The position numbers were made by a program, and so were the translations under genes. From NCBI GenBank assembly GCA_011634665.1, contig WAEK01000028.1, forward strand, positions 124,001-188,000: DNA of 64,000 nt, read 5' to 3'. The notes beneath the pieces are model-generated. The model made no database searches. It was not told where the DNA came from and was given only the letters and a program-made list of their open reading frames with translations. Position 1 is the first letter of the stretch; every line of letters starts with the position of its first letter. Source of the DNA: Mortierella sp. BCC40632 (taxonomy: Eukaryota; Mortierellomycota; Mortierellomycetes; Mortierellales; Mortierellaceae). Of this stretch, positions 1 to 18,682 are shown piece by piece.

Positions 1-104
1 TATCAGTACCAGCAACACACAGTTCATCATCACCATCATCACTACTATTGGCAGCATGGGGATGAGCATGAGCATGGGCAACAGCAGCAACAGCAGCAGC
101 AACA

Positions 105-139
<35 letters not shown>

Positions 140-459
140 AGCATGAATCGAATCCAGAGTCAACACATTGTGAACGAAAAGGACGAGAAAGACGGGGACA
201 ATGGAGTTGTAATTCCACTCGACGGTATTCGATTTCTTCTTCTACTACCACCACCTCTACCTCTCTTCAACATGAAGAGTATTCAATGAACCAGACCACC
301 AACTCATGGAACAGAAACTATCCTGTTCCCATGTGGACAACCTTTTTTTTTTTTTTTTTTTTTTTTTGGTTTTTAATGAACAGGGTTGTTGAACGACAAT
401 CCCAAGTCTGTCTATTCTTTGTTTTGTTTTGTTTTGCTTTTCTTCTTTTTGGGATTTAA
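1..459 (+). CDS. 3' part of a Gln/His-rich protein (5' end outside the window)
   Basis: A reading frame is open from base 1 to a TAA at 457-459. It encodes a His run, then about 20 consecutive Gln from CAG/CAA codons at roughly 70-140, then a Ser/Thr-rich stretch. No family domain is visible, so no function can be given. The last third is doubtful: the frame passes through a 25-base T tract (343-367) and a T-rich stretch that looks more like an intron or 3' UTR, so the true coding end may be near 340 or lie in an exon I could not identify. An AATAAA at 584-589 would suit a 3' end of this gene. Low-complexity tails of this kind recur in other proteins of the window. Confidence 0.35.
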
Positions 460-476
460 CTTGGTCAAGAAAATAA

Positions 477-521
<45 letters not shown>

Positions 522-882
522 CCAATTTTCCACATTGAACAGTACACTGCCTGCAAAAGACTCTGTTCATTCCAATCGAGAACAATAAACGAGAAAAAAA
601 AGAAAGAAAGAAAGAAGTAAAAGAAAGAGAACCAAGGGGTGATAATAGTAATAAGAGAAGGAAGAAGTGAAAGAAAAAGGGATTATCTACATCAGGAAAA
701 GAGAAAAGGAAAGGGGAGGAAGGAAGGAAGGAAGAAAGGAAGGAAGGATTAGTTTCGTCCGCACAGGAACTATGGGATGCTCCTTCTAGGACGAGTTTTT
801 TTCTTTTTTTAAAAAAAAAGCGATCAAGAGAAGAGAGAGAGAGGATTTGTTCAAGAGACTGTTTTTTTTTCTCTCTTTTTTC
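460..882. other. intergenic, tail-to-tail, low complexity
   Basis: This gap lies between the end of the left-edge gene (+) and the RXT2 stop (-). It holds a (CAA)n run at about 480-521, an AATAAA at 584-589 and A/G-rich tracts with (GGAA)n at about 715-750. Nothing coding was recognised. It probably contains two facing polyadenylation regions. Confidence 0.5.
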
Positions 883-2268
883 TTAAGCATTCCTGTCCCG
901 ATAATGAGCTGACCCTGTGTTGTTGGTTTGCCCCGAAGCACTACCACCTCCAGCTCCTCCTCCTCCTCCTCCTCCACTAGCTCCGCCTGAAGCACTCTGC
1001 TGTACAGAACTCAATCCTCCCTTGTGAGAAGAACCCTTGGAGAGCAACCGACGTCGAATCTCCTTTTCCCGCTTCTCCTTGAGTTTCTTCCACAATGCCC
1101 TCTTTTGTTTCTGAACGTGGTTCACGGCATCACGACTCTGGCTAAGCAATTCGATCTGTTGGTTACTGCAATTGATGTTTTCCTATTGGCCAATGGGAGA
1201 GAGAGAGAGAGAGAAAGGTAAATAGGAGAGAAAAGGAGAGAAAGAAAGAAAGAAAAGAAAAAGAAAAAAGAATCATTATCTTACCAGCAAGAGCGAAAGA
1301 GTCTTCTTGACCGCGTCCTGGTCTTCACCCTTCTTTTTCCAGTCTTGATTCTGTCGGACCAGATTCTCGTCATCCGGTTTCCCCATCCAAGCAGCTGAAC
1401 AACCTTCTCCCATACCATATCCCAACTGTGGATACAGTGGATCATCCCCCTGAAGAATCAATGCCATCCGACTCATCATCTTGTTGATCGTCTTTTCGCG
1501 TTCAATCATGGCCATCGCATGAACCGCCATGATCTGAAGCTGTGGATTATGAAAAATCTTTCGAAGTTGAGGTCGTTGAAGAATCTCGGTCGAGGACTCG
1601 AGTGGAGAAAGGATTTCATTGACCTTGATGTCAGCATAAGGATTCTCTTCATCATTATCAAGCATCAACTCGGGATCCTCCAAAGTCGCCATGTCTTCTG
1701 GACTCATAAAATGTCCTGTCGTACTAGTCGTTGTCGTCGTTGTCGTTGTCGTTGTCGTCGTCGTCGTCGTCGCGCTAGTCATTCCCTGTGAGGCGACCAT
1801 GGTAGAAGAGGCATGATGTCGATGGTGATTGACTCGAACAATCTCGCGCCGATTGATGGCTGCGACTTTGGCAGTCGAGAGAGCAGGGTTAGTATAGACA
1901 GGTCCTGGACCTGGATGAATGACCGAGGAGGCTAAAGAACGACGAAAGTTGTTGCGGATTTCTTCTTCTGTTGTCAGGTCTTCTTGGCCATGCTGATTGT
2001 GATGGTGGTGGTCTTTGGAGGGATGGTCGGGAAGGACGAGTTGACATCCTCCTGTGATGGCATTGGCGCGTCGTTTGAGCTTGTTGCCACGATTATGGGG
2101 TACGAAGCCGATCTCTTCCTCGTCTGTCGACTCTTCGCGTGTCTTGCGTACTCCTGGAGGATCAAACAAAGAAGAGAACAAGGGGGAAGAGTCAGAAAGA
2201 GAGAAAGAGAGAGAGAGAGAGAGCTGCTGGGTATCGGAGGCACAATAAACAGAGAGAGAGTATATAAA

Positions 2269-2312
<44 letters not shown>

Positions 2313-2370
2313 ATGGGAGGAACGTACTGGAAGCATGGACAACGTTGGACGGTTCAGAGTAGGGGATCAT
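883..2370 (-). CDS. RXT2: Rxt2-like subunit of the Rpd3L histone deacetylase complex
   Basis: Three coding exons on the minus strand give 403 aa: 2370..2328, 2153..1285 and 1182..883. The introns show GTACGT..CAG and GTAAGA..TAG with matching phases (1 and 0). The N-terminal third carries the RXT2_N pattern: an acidic TDEEEIGF stretch, then GNKLKRRA. A second conserved block, NPYADIKVNEILSPLESS, continues into a helical region ending LILQGDDPLYPQ. Exon 3 forms a probable coiled coil (LSQSRDAVNHVQKQKRALWKK) and ends in a Gly/Ser tail. In yeast Rxt2 is part of the large Rpd3-Sin3 deacetylase, a nuclear repressor complex. The middle has a run of about 15 Thr. An ATG at 2370 is the simplest start. 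A TTTTAG acceptor lies just before it, and an upstream open stretch near 2625 could be an earlier exon, but I found no phase-compatible donor. Confidence 0.8.
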
Positions 2371-3306
2371 CCTAAAAGAGGATCGAAGCAGCGTGTTAAA
2401 AAGGAAAGAGACATGGAGAAGAGAGAGAGAGAGAGAGAAAGAGAAAGAGGAAGAGAGAGAGAGTGAAAGAGAGGAAGAGAGAAAGAGAATGAACCTTTTT
2501 TTTCTTTCCTCTTTCTCTCCTCTCTTTTTTTTCGGGGGGCAGAGGTAGAAGTGGTGGTGGTAGGGATGGACAAGTGGTCGGATTCGATGGAGGATTGTGC
2601 AGACGGAGCAGACTGCGGGAGCATGGTGAAGGCGAGAGAAGAAGAAAGGAGAGGGTCGGAGAGAGAGAAGAAGAAGAAGAAGAGAGAGAGAGAGAGAGAG
2701 AGACAGAGAAAGGGGGCAAAAAAACGAACAAACAGGGAAAGGGAATATGCGCAGGTCGAGAAGGGACTCTTGCTTGGTGAGAACAGAGCCAGAGCCAGAG
2801 AGAGAGAGAGAGAAGAGATCGAGAAGAGAAAGTATGAAAAGAACAGTCTCGTACACGTGATGAACCTTGTTTCTCTCTTTCTCTCTTTCTCTCTTCTCTC
2901 TCTTTTTTTTTTTCGTGTCCAGTGACACGGCGGACAATGCGATGGATTGGATGTACACCATCCATACAACACATACTTTCTTTCTCTCTCTCTTTCTCTC
3001 TCTCTCTTTTTTTTTTTTCTTTCGCCTCTTTCTTTTTTTTTTTTTTCTTTTCCATTTTTCTCATCTTTTTTTATTCCTTTTTTCGGCAACTTATTTATTT
3101 CTGATTTTGATTTTGATTTCGTTAAAAGATTAATGTCGTGTTTAAACCCATCTTCTGTTGCTGACCTGATATATAATATATATAATATATATATATATAT
3201 TATATTTTCCGGAATCCCGCCCCGCGCCTCTTCGCGATTCCGCCCGCCCCCCGGCAGGCGTCCATCATTTTCCATCTTTTCAACCGGCCCTTCCTTGTCC
3301 GTGACA
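2371..3306. promoter_or_regulatory. divergent promoter region between RXT2 and the Atos homologue
   Basis: This stretch of about 0.9 kb separates two head-to-head genes. It contains (GA)n/(CT)n tracts at about 2416-2465, 2680-2702 and 2985-3008, T tracts near 3010-3050, and an AT-only block TATAATATA-like at about 3170-3207. That block lies about 100 bases before the plus-strand ATG at 3307 and is the best TATA-like candidate. The regulatory role is inferred from position and composition only. Confidence 0.45.
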
Positions 3307-10376
<7,070 letters not shown>

Positions 10377-12792
10377 AAGAAATAATAATAATAATAATAG
10401 TGAAAAAAAGAAAAAAAAAATAGGGCGATAAGGGAGTAGAGGTCCTTGCGTAAAGGGACTAGGGATTTACGGAGAAAAAAAACCCACCCTACTCCTCCTC
10501 CTCCTCCTCCCCCTCCCCCAGCAACAACAACAACAAAGTCGATGTGATCGACACGATCGGATTTCGACAGTAGCAAACGAAAGAAGAAAAATAAATAAAA
10601 TAAAAAAACACCCCATTTTTTCATTTGTGGAAAGAAAAAAAATGACAGAGAGGAGGAGAAAAAAAAAAAAAAAAAAAAGGAGGAGGAGGAGAGAAAATGC
10701 CCACGGACCTTCGCGCATGGACAACAACAACAAGAGGCAGTGCCCTTGTTCTTTTCTCTCTCTCGTTCTCTCGCTCTTTCTCTCTCCACGATCGGGAAGG
10801 ACATTCCTCGGCGAAACGAAACACAGCAGGAAAAAAAAAAAAAAAAAAATATGGTCGAGGCGAGGCGAGGCGAGGCGCGACTAGGTTATGCCTCGGACAG
10901 GTTCTCGACCACCATTCTTTTATCTCTCAATCGCAACACATACACATGCACACACAGACACAGACACAGACACACACCTGAATAAGACTCAAATGGTCCA
11001 TACAATACACGCGTTAAGAGAAGAAGAAGAAGGAGGAGGAGGAGGCGCCATGCAACATTTGCTTGGCCGGGTTACCTCGGTCTTGGCGCCCCTCTTCTCA
11101 TTGAAAAAAAAAGTGAACCATACACCCTACTTCTTGTCGAGTGTACATTACAACCAGGACATCTGACTCTTTTTTTTCTCTCTCTCTCTCTATCTATCGT
11201 CCAACGCTCTTGTCCACGCCCTTTCCTTCCCCCCCTCCTTCTCCCCATCCCAACCACAGCACATGTCGTTCAAGACCAACGTGAAAAAAAAAGAGGCAAT
11301 TTTTTATTCACTCACTCACTTATTTATCCCCTCCTCGGGGCAGAGTACAAAACTGGACAACAGAGAAAGAAAGAGAGAGAGAGAGAGAACGAGAGTTGAG
11401 TGGACTAGACTAAGGGACTAGACTGGACTGGACAAAGAGATTTACTCGGAGGAAAATGAAAGAGGATTGGGGGAAAGGAGGGGGGGGGAGGGAGAGGAAG
11501 GGGATAGGGACGTTCACTTTCTTCACCAGTCAAAATTGAAGGTGGGGAGGGGGGGGGGGCAGTGTAGTGCAAGAGGTTCTCACTCCCTCAACTCTTTTAT
11601 TTTTCCAGGCACCTTCTCGTTTGTTCTTTTTTACTTTGGCTGTCCTCTTGGAAAGAGAAAAGAGAGCGAGTGGACAAAGAAAGAAAGAAAGAGAGAGAGA
11701 GTGAGTGAGTGAATAAGGTCCATGAAACACGACCAACACCATTTTCCCCCCTCTTCAACCGCAGTCAGTCTACAAACCGTGCACGCACCTCTCTTCTTGG
11801 TCATTTTTCTTTCTCTCCACTCAAAAATGTTTAGTCACTCTTTTCTTTTCTTTTGTTTTTATTTTGTAGTAGTAGTAATAGCAGTAGTAGTATTAGTATT
11901 GGCAGTAAGTAGCAGGAGTGTAGACCAGTTGTTGGTTGTCCTGTTCTCTGGGTTCTCCTGTGAAAAAAGGGTCCTCTCTTTTTTTTTTTTTTTTCTTTCA
12001 ATGGCATGTGTGTGACTCTGTTTCCGATAGAGACGAACGTCTGTGTGTCTCTCCCGAGCGGTGATTGGGTCTGCATGCTCATTCACTCTCATTCACTTTT
12101 GAATAAACAACAGGGGGGGAGGAAGGGAAGGGGAGAGAGAGAGAGAGAGAGAGAGATGGACAATTCAGGTCTACCGAAGATCCGAGGAGCCCACCCACCA
12201 TCACCACCACCACCACCACCACTACCACCACCAACACCATCTCAGCTGATGCTCATGCAGCAAAGCAAGCATGGGAATCTATCCTTTTTTCTTTTCTATT
12301 ACATATGTCATATTTATTATTCTAAAAGTACAGAGAGAGAGAGAGAAAGAGTAGCTGGTTGTAGTCAAGGGGGGTCTGTGTGTCTGTGTTGTGGTTTCTT
12401 GGAGGTTCGATGGGAAATCCACAAAGGGAAGGAAGAAAAAAAAAAAGGGGATTGTCTACAGTGTTTGGCTGAGGAGAGGAAAGACAGCATGGCATGGCAT
12501 GGCATAGCATGACTGTAGGCAAAGGAGAAGAAGAAGAAGAAGAAGAAGAAAAAAAAACAAGGAGCATCATCACGCATCATCATCACCTTCAATCACTGAT
12601 AATGGGTGAGTGAACAAAAGAAAAGGGAAACGAAACGTGGGGGAACGAGATTACCAAAAAAAGATTTTTTTTTTTTCTGTGTGTTTTGGTCTGGTCGCGG
12701 TTCAGAAAAAAAAACCAAAAAAAAAAAAGTGAGTAATACATGTAAGAAGAAGAAGAAGAAGAAGAAAAAAAAGTCTCTCTCACTCCGCTTGA
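10377..12792. other. intergenic, low complexity, no gene recognised
   Basis: About 2.4 kb lies between the Atos stop and the end of the small minus-strand gene. It contains (AAT)n just after the stop, A tracts, a (GAG)n near 10678, (CA)n with CAGACA near 10940-10975, GA runs, (TAG)n near 11868-11892 and a CCA repeat near 12190-12240. Short open frames here are repeat translations and none resembles a protein family. It probably holds two facing 3' UTRs and spacer. Confidence 0.55.
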
Positions 12793-13371
12793 CTACAGCT
12801 GGAAGGAAACAAGCTTGTTCATCTGGTCATCGTCGCAGACAGAAGGCATCATCCAAGGAGAAAGACGTGTTCGGAGAGGTCCCATCATCGGCGTCGTTGC
12901 CTTTCGGTCAGGACTGCTACTTAGACTACTCCTGGGCTCTAGACTTTTCGTCGTCGTCGTCGTCGTTGTCATCGTCGTTGCCGTCGTCGCTGTAACAAAT
13001 GGGTCCGAGACATGGATCGCATCTGGCGTTCCCGGTCGACTAGAGACAGGAGTATGGGTGGCCGAGCTAGCAGCACCGAGTGGAAGAGCCAAGGTCGAGC
13101 CCGAGGACGCAGTCCGGATCATCCTTGACATGGCCGAGAGCATATTCGTCGTGGGCATCAAGAGTCCGTTCCCCAACGTATGGGCTTGTTGAGCTTGTTG
13201 TTGTGGATGATGGAGGTGAGAGGATTGTGTGGGGGTCTTAATGGTGGTAGTGGTGGCGGCGACCTTGGCCTTGGACCCCGAGCCGGCAGGGTCTGTGAGC
13301 TTGGTTGTACTACAGCCCTGACGGGCGTGGAAATGTATGGATGGGTCAGCGACGTCGAGTAGGAAGGACAT
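12793..13371 (-). CDS. unrecognised Ser/Thr-rich protein, 192 aa
   Basis: A single open frame starts at the ATG at 13371. The first 28 residues are not low complexity and contain SFLLDVADPSIHFHARQGCS, which looks like a conserved start. The rest is Ala/Thr/Ser-rich with a run of about 8 Thr, an SRPGTPD element and a less repetitive C-terminus (RTRLSPWMMPSVCDDDQMNK). I do not recognise a family. No signal peptide or membrane segment is evident. Pro-directed sites (TP/SP) suggest a disordered phosphoprotein, but that is a guess. The leader upstream of the start is (CT)-rich on the sense strand, as before other genes here. It could be the end of a longer spliced gene, though no convincing upstream exon was seen. 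Confidence 0.5.
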   Translation of the reverse strand: MSFLLDVADPSIHFHARQGCSTTKLTDPAGSGSKAKVAATTTTIKTPTQSSHLHHPQQQAQQAHTLGNGLLMPTTNMLSAMSRMIRTASSGSTLALPLGAASSATHTPVSSRPGTPDAIHVSDPFVTATTATTMTTTTTTTKSLEPRSSLSSSPDRKATTPMMGPLRTRLSPWMMPSVCDDDQMNKLVSFQL

Positions 13372-13533
13372 GATGAGGGTAAGGGAAGGGGATTAGTAGA
13401 AGTAGGGTTGGATGTGTTGTTTTTTTTTTTGGGCGAGTGGCAAAGTGATGAATGAATGAATGAGAATGAGAGAGATGGCAAAAGGGGAATGAATGGTCCG
13501 AGAGATGAAGAGAAAGAGAGAGAGAGAGAGAGA

Positions 13534-13584
<51 letters not shown>

Positions 13585-14187
13585 AGAGACTGAGGCAAAA
13601 GAGAGCGAGAGCAAACAGCTGAGAGCAAGTCCGTGATCGAACCAGCGTGACTGGGGGCGGAGAGTGGAGAGAGGGGAAACAAGAGAGCAACCAGCCCAAC
13701 GCAGAGTCCCATCAGCCAGCCCAAACAACCAGTCAGCCCGTCTGTCAGTCAACCTCTACCAAACAGCAGCACCAAACAGCTTCAAAGAAATAGAGAGAGA
13801 GAGAAAAAAAAGGAGAAATCATTAATTGCATTGCATTAGGATACTCTCCCAAAAATAGCCCCCCTCGTTTCGACCTTTTTGTTGTTTGCCTTTTTAGCAT
13901 TTCAAAGGGTGCATCTCTATTCTTTCTTTTCCTTCTTTTCTTTTTCAGTCCTCGGGGCTAGGGGTCCTCTGCACCATCATTCTTCCTGTTTTTCTTTTTC
14001 TTCTTTCTCCTCTTCTCTTCTCTTGCCACGAGGTCTGTTCTCTGGAACGGGAGAGAAAGAGAGAGAAAGGGTCTGAAAATATAATAAAAAAAGGTACTAT
14101 AGTATGTATTTTTTCTCTCTCTTCTTACTTTGTGGAGAAGAGAACAACTCCAAAAAAAAAAAAAAAAAAAAAGCTACACTATCTCCC
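13372..14187. promoter_or_regulatory. 5' leader/promoter of the 192-aa gene plus spacer to GPI13
   Basis: The plus strand has long GA tracts at about 13516-13577, which read as CT on the sense strand of the minus gene. Further left-to-right there is spacer with T/C-rich runs, then an A tract at about 14153-14172 just beyond the GPI13 stop. No other gene was recognised. Confidence 0.4.
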
Positions 14188-17100
14188 CTAAATCACCTTG
14201 ACTGGAAGCACACGCTCAATCTCTCTTACAATCCGACTCAATACCATCAACACCGCCACAAACACCAAGACTGCATCCATCACTATCAACCCTGCCGCTT
14301 GCATCATAAACCTCGGCGCAAACACCTTCCAAACCATCAAATGCCTCCGGAACATCCCTCCTGTGAAAAACATGTTGGCCACCAACACCAACGATTGATG
14401 CAACATCATCATCAACGTCAACCTGGTCATCTCAGGAAACAATCTCAATCGTCCCATCTTGTCGGACTTGGGTGGAAGTTTCCAAAGTATCACCAATGGT
14501 AATGCACCTGCACAAAGCATAAATGGTCCGAGCGTGTTCACCGTCACAAGGATCGGTGAAAACACATAACTCAACTTGGGAACTCCAATAAATCCAGATG
14601 ACCATTGAATCGAAGAAAGCGTCCCTTGATGACCCGTCGCAAAAAAGAAAAGATTACTCATCAAGGACAAGACAACCGTCGGCAACAACAAATTCAAGGT
14701 CGGTGGACTTGGGTATTTCGACATGTCTGTGGTCTTGGCTGTTGTCGTTCCTTCTTTTTCTTCTTCTTTTTCTTCCTTGGTCTCTTTAGATCCTCCTTCC
14801 TCAGTGACTTGCTTCTCCTTGAGTGCCTCGCTCTCTTGTGTCTCTTGCTGAATCTTGGCTACCAAATCCTTTTGCCAGATCGCAAAATCGGCATCCCTCC
14901 AAAGATCCACCAACTCTACCAAACACACAATCTGAGCCAATCCCAACGACAACACAATCGCTCCAAGTGGCTTCTGTGTCAAGATCACAAACAGGAACAA
15001 CATGGTCAACGCCACAAAATAACTCGCTCCAAACGCATTCGCATATCCCAACACATAAATCGTACGCTTGGGTGGTCCTGCTGGGGTCGAGGCCTTGGGT
15101 CCAGACTTGGCTTTGCCTCGTTTGGAAATACCTCCCGCTGCATTGTTCTCCACAGGATCCTCTTCCTTTGTCTGGACATCCATACAAAGTGGATTTCCCC
15201 ACCATGCTGCCGGTCCAACAATCAATGCAAATCCAAAGGCTACTCTCACCAACATGGTCTTGGCCAACATGTAATCCTGTCCTCCTGGAGGGGTCATCAA
15301 GGGCTCAAACGTATTGCCTGGATTGGCATTCATGGACGTGCTTCGAGTCGTACCATCGGTCTTGGAACCTTCAAAATCAAGGACCGCATAGAGTGTTCCG
15401 AGGATGATACCGATTCGAAGCCCATAATCAACCCAGATCAATGCAATCCCTTGCATCGACTTGGTCACATTCAAGACCCGACGGATCAAATAAGGTGTGA
15501 TCGCTCCACTGGCCACCAACACCACCAAGGACCATTGAGAGGGAACTGTCTGTTGAGCCGAAGCATAATACGTGGGCGAACAAAGTTGTCCCTGTTCCTC
15601 TCGACAAACCGTCGAAGCCGCCAAGAGTCGAGTCAAGGCCATAAACAAGAGATTGGTCAACACGGCTCTGGTCCTGGACACCGTATCCGGTACACGAAGT
15701 GAAAAGAAGAGTCCAATCACTCCAAAGGTTTGTAAAAATCCAATCACAAACGTGCTCTCATGAACAATGTACGAATTGGATGCAAAGATCAAACAATTCA
15801 CAAAGATGAACAGACATGCCAAAAATCCGGACAAGGGTGGTCTTTGAATCCTAAAGGCTCGTCGGATCCCTTCCTTTGTCACTCCCGCAAATGCTCCTCC
15901 ATGAAGGACTAGACACACAAAGACCCCCAAAAGTGAAAACGTGGCCATGGACAAGATCATGACATCCACCAATCCAATCGAGGATTCCTGAAGAACTTCC
16001 AGTCGATACAACAAGGATCTCAATTGACGTGCTACCATCAGACCGATCAAGGTACCTCCTGCAATGAATCGTTCCAGACTGGGTGGAATCCCCACCGATC
16101 GATACACCACAATCTGAATCAACAATGCCACACAACTGGCCAACAGAATCCCTCCACCGATCGCCATCAACGGAACATCGAAATGGGCCCAGATCCGTTT
16201 ACAAGAACTCAAGGAAGTTCGAAGATAATCCGAATACTTTCCAATCGCCTGAACCATCCATTCCATAGATTCCATATCTTGTCCTTCTCTCTTGGAGTTT
16301 GTTTGTTTCAGATAGGCTTCCGAATGATCAAAAAGCCAACCGAATTCAGTGGCCATGGCCATGGCAATATCCGAGGTCGGATGAAGATCTCGATACGAAT
16401 TAAAATACGTCGCCACCTGTGCCGCATTCAACCGAATCGCCTTCAACAACTGTCCCAGGGCCTCGACAGGATTCAAATCCACCAAGAACACCTCGGGGAT
16501 CACAGAACCCAAATTATTGAACGGAATCGGTAATCCCAACAACAGGGACAAGGTTGGGACCAAATCAATTTGAGTGATCGATCGATAGACTTGCCCCCCA
16601 ACTGGTTTCGAATAATCAAGCATGGTGCCCAGATCCAATTGTCGCATCAGCTCTCGGTTGACAAGTCGTTTGGTTTTCGAATACATCACCATCCCCGCTT
16701 CTACTTCATCATCACTGTCCCCTCCATGATCTCCATGTCCATTCATCCCATGGTCTCCCATAATCACAACCAAAGTATCCTCGGGTACTGCTTGAATAAT
16801 TCGTTCCAGTTGTTCGTTCATTTGTTCGAGTTTGACGGCCATATGAGGATGATTCGGTCCATACGTATGTCCACAATGATCCACACCCAAGAAATGTGCA
16901 ATCAACAAATCCCATTTGGAAGGGTCCTCCAGTGCTGGTCCAAGGACCTGGATCACTCCATTGTCAAGCGTATCGAGATCATGAGTATCAAGAGAAGGGA
17001 AAGAATGCGAGTTGTTGGAGGTGAGAGCTGTAGGGAAGAGTCCAGTCCAGGTATCATCTCCTGTAAACAGGATCCGATCCTGACCACGAAGAGACTCGAA

Positions 17101-17903
17101 TTGAGCGAGCCAGTTGTCTTCTTTGAGTTGAGACGAAGCAAAGTTGGAGCCGGCATCGATGATGGTGGGCAAGGTGCCTGTGGTCAAGGCCTTGAGACGT
17201 TGGAGAGTGGTGGTGGGTGGATCAGCCACGAATTGAAAGACGAGGGTGTTGTCGGGTTGAGTCTCGAGGAGTCGATGCAACACGGGAAGTTTGTTGAGAT
17301 AGTAGGGTTCGGGTTCCTGATCCGGGAGGTCATTATGGGGGACGACGAAGCTGGTGGGTAGAGGTAGAAGTAGTAGTAGAAAAGGAAGAAAGGGAGAGAG
17401 AGAGAGAGAAAGGAAAAGAGAAGGAAAGAAAAGAAAAGAAAAGAAAAAAAAGGTCAGCCTTTTCATTCATTCATTCATTCAAGGATACCATCTGTACCCC
17501 CCATCCCCATCTGAGAATCATCAAGTTGCAAAAGTACCTACTCGAATCGCAGGGCATCAATCACCACGACGACAGCCTTTTGGTATCGCTGTGGATACCA
17601 ACAAGGCGAAGAAGGATCGTTGACATTCTCCAGATTATTCTCACTGCATCGACTCTTGTCATCCAACACGGATCGAGAAAGTAGGAATCCACGTGTAAAC
17701 AGATAGATCGCACCAACATGGAGCAGTAGGACCCAGAGAAGAAGTTTGGCAAGACGAGTACTTGGAAGTGGCTCCTTGGTTTTGGTTTTGATATCTCGGT
17801 CACGGACAAAACGTTGTTGTCGATGAGGTGGAAGTGGTGGAGACGCGGAGGAAGGCCGAGTCCCTACTCCTGACCCAGCTGTGACGGGTTGAGTAGATGC
17901 CAT
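14188..17903 (-). CDS. GPI13: GPI ethanolamine phosphate transferase 3 (PIG-O/Gpi13)
   Basis: Two exons, 17903..17542 and 17350..14188, give 1174 aa. The intron (GTAGGT..CCACCAG, phase 2) splits the Asp codon of the family signature, giving IDALRFDFVVP. The enzyme adds ethanolamine phosphate to the third mannose of the GPI precursor in the ER lumen, the group later joined to the protein. Visible features are an N-terminal membrane anchor at about 53-75 (LLLWVLLLHVGAIYLF) and an alkaline-phosphatase-like luminal domain with PPTTTLQRLKALTTG, HFLGVDHCGHTYGP and VVIMGDHGMNGHGDHGG. These supply the metal-binding Asp/His residues. The C-terminal half has many hydrophobic segments. A charged Glu/Lys linker at about 900-935 interrupts the membrane part. 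The length is slightly above the usual 1000-1100 aa. Confidence 0.93.
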
Positions 17904-18159
17904 GCCGGGGGGAGGATGACAAGAAGAAGAAGAAGAAGAGGAAGAAGAAGAAGAAAAAAAAAAAGAGCGGCTGTTTTTTTTTTTTTTTTTTATGCAAGGT
18001 GAAGGTGGATCGGATGAGAGGTTGGTGGCATGACTCTGAAATGTAATTCAAAGATGTCGCGTCAGGGTCTCCTGCGAATGTCGGTCGACCTGCGAGATGG
18101 CGTGAGATGTGGGAAAAAGAATAGAGAGAGAGAGAGAGAAGAGAAGAAGAAGAGAGAGC

Positions 18160-18241
<82 letters not shown>

Positions 18242-18682
18242 CAAAGAGAAATTGCAAGAGCTCTCTCTCTCTCTAGTCTCACTCTGATTGGCACCCTGAT
18301 GAGACTCTTTGTCCCTTACTCCAACTTGTCCTACGATTCGTTAAAATCTCTCGAAATCGAAAATCGAATATCGAGTCTATTGCATTCTTCCTTTTTTTCT
18401 TCTCCTTCCTTTTTTTCTCTTCTCTTCTCTCCTCTCTTCTCTTTTCTTCTCCACTATCATCAAAAAAAAAAAAAAAAAAATCATTCAGATTGGATCAAGA
18501 TCTTTTGGCTTACAAAAACTTTTTGTATTGAGTGGGAAAAAAAAAATAGGGTGTGTGTGTGTGTGTGGATGAGCGAAAAAAAAAAAAAAAAATGTGAAAT
18601 ATACTAACAAAACAGATCTTCCTATTTATTCAATGAAAGCGAAGGTCATTTTTTTTTTTCCATGTTTTTTCTTTTTTTCCGT
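17904..18682. promoter_or_regulatory. GPI13 promoter/leader and spacer to SSB
   Basis: This region lies upstream of the GPI13 ATG and downstream of the SSB stop. It holds (AAG)n near 17920-17960, A and T tracts, a long (GA)n microsatellite at 18161-18238, more T/C-rich sequence to 18460 and a (GT)n at 18551-18566. No gene was found. Confidence 0.45.
18161..18238 (+). repeat. (GA)n microsatellite upstream of GPI13
   Basis: About 38 nearly uninterrupted GA dinucleotides begin roughly 260 bases upstream of the GPI13 start. They read as CT on that gene's sense strand. Confidence 0.92.

Noticed and set aside
1276..2961. A single 561-codon minus-strand frame
   Set aside because: Its N-terminal half is translated GA/CT repeat. 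Splice sites at 2153 and 2328 recover the real RXT2 N-terminus, so only the part below 2153 is coding.
14605..15702. A 365-codon plus-strand frame
   Set aside because: It is antisense to the GPI13 membrane region and has no domain logic. It is a shadow of a long gene.
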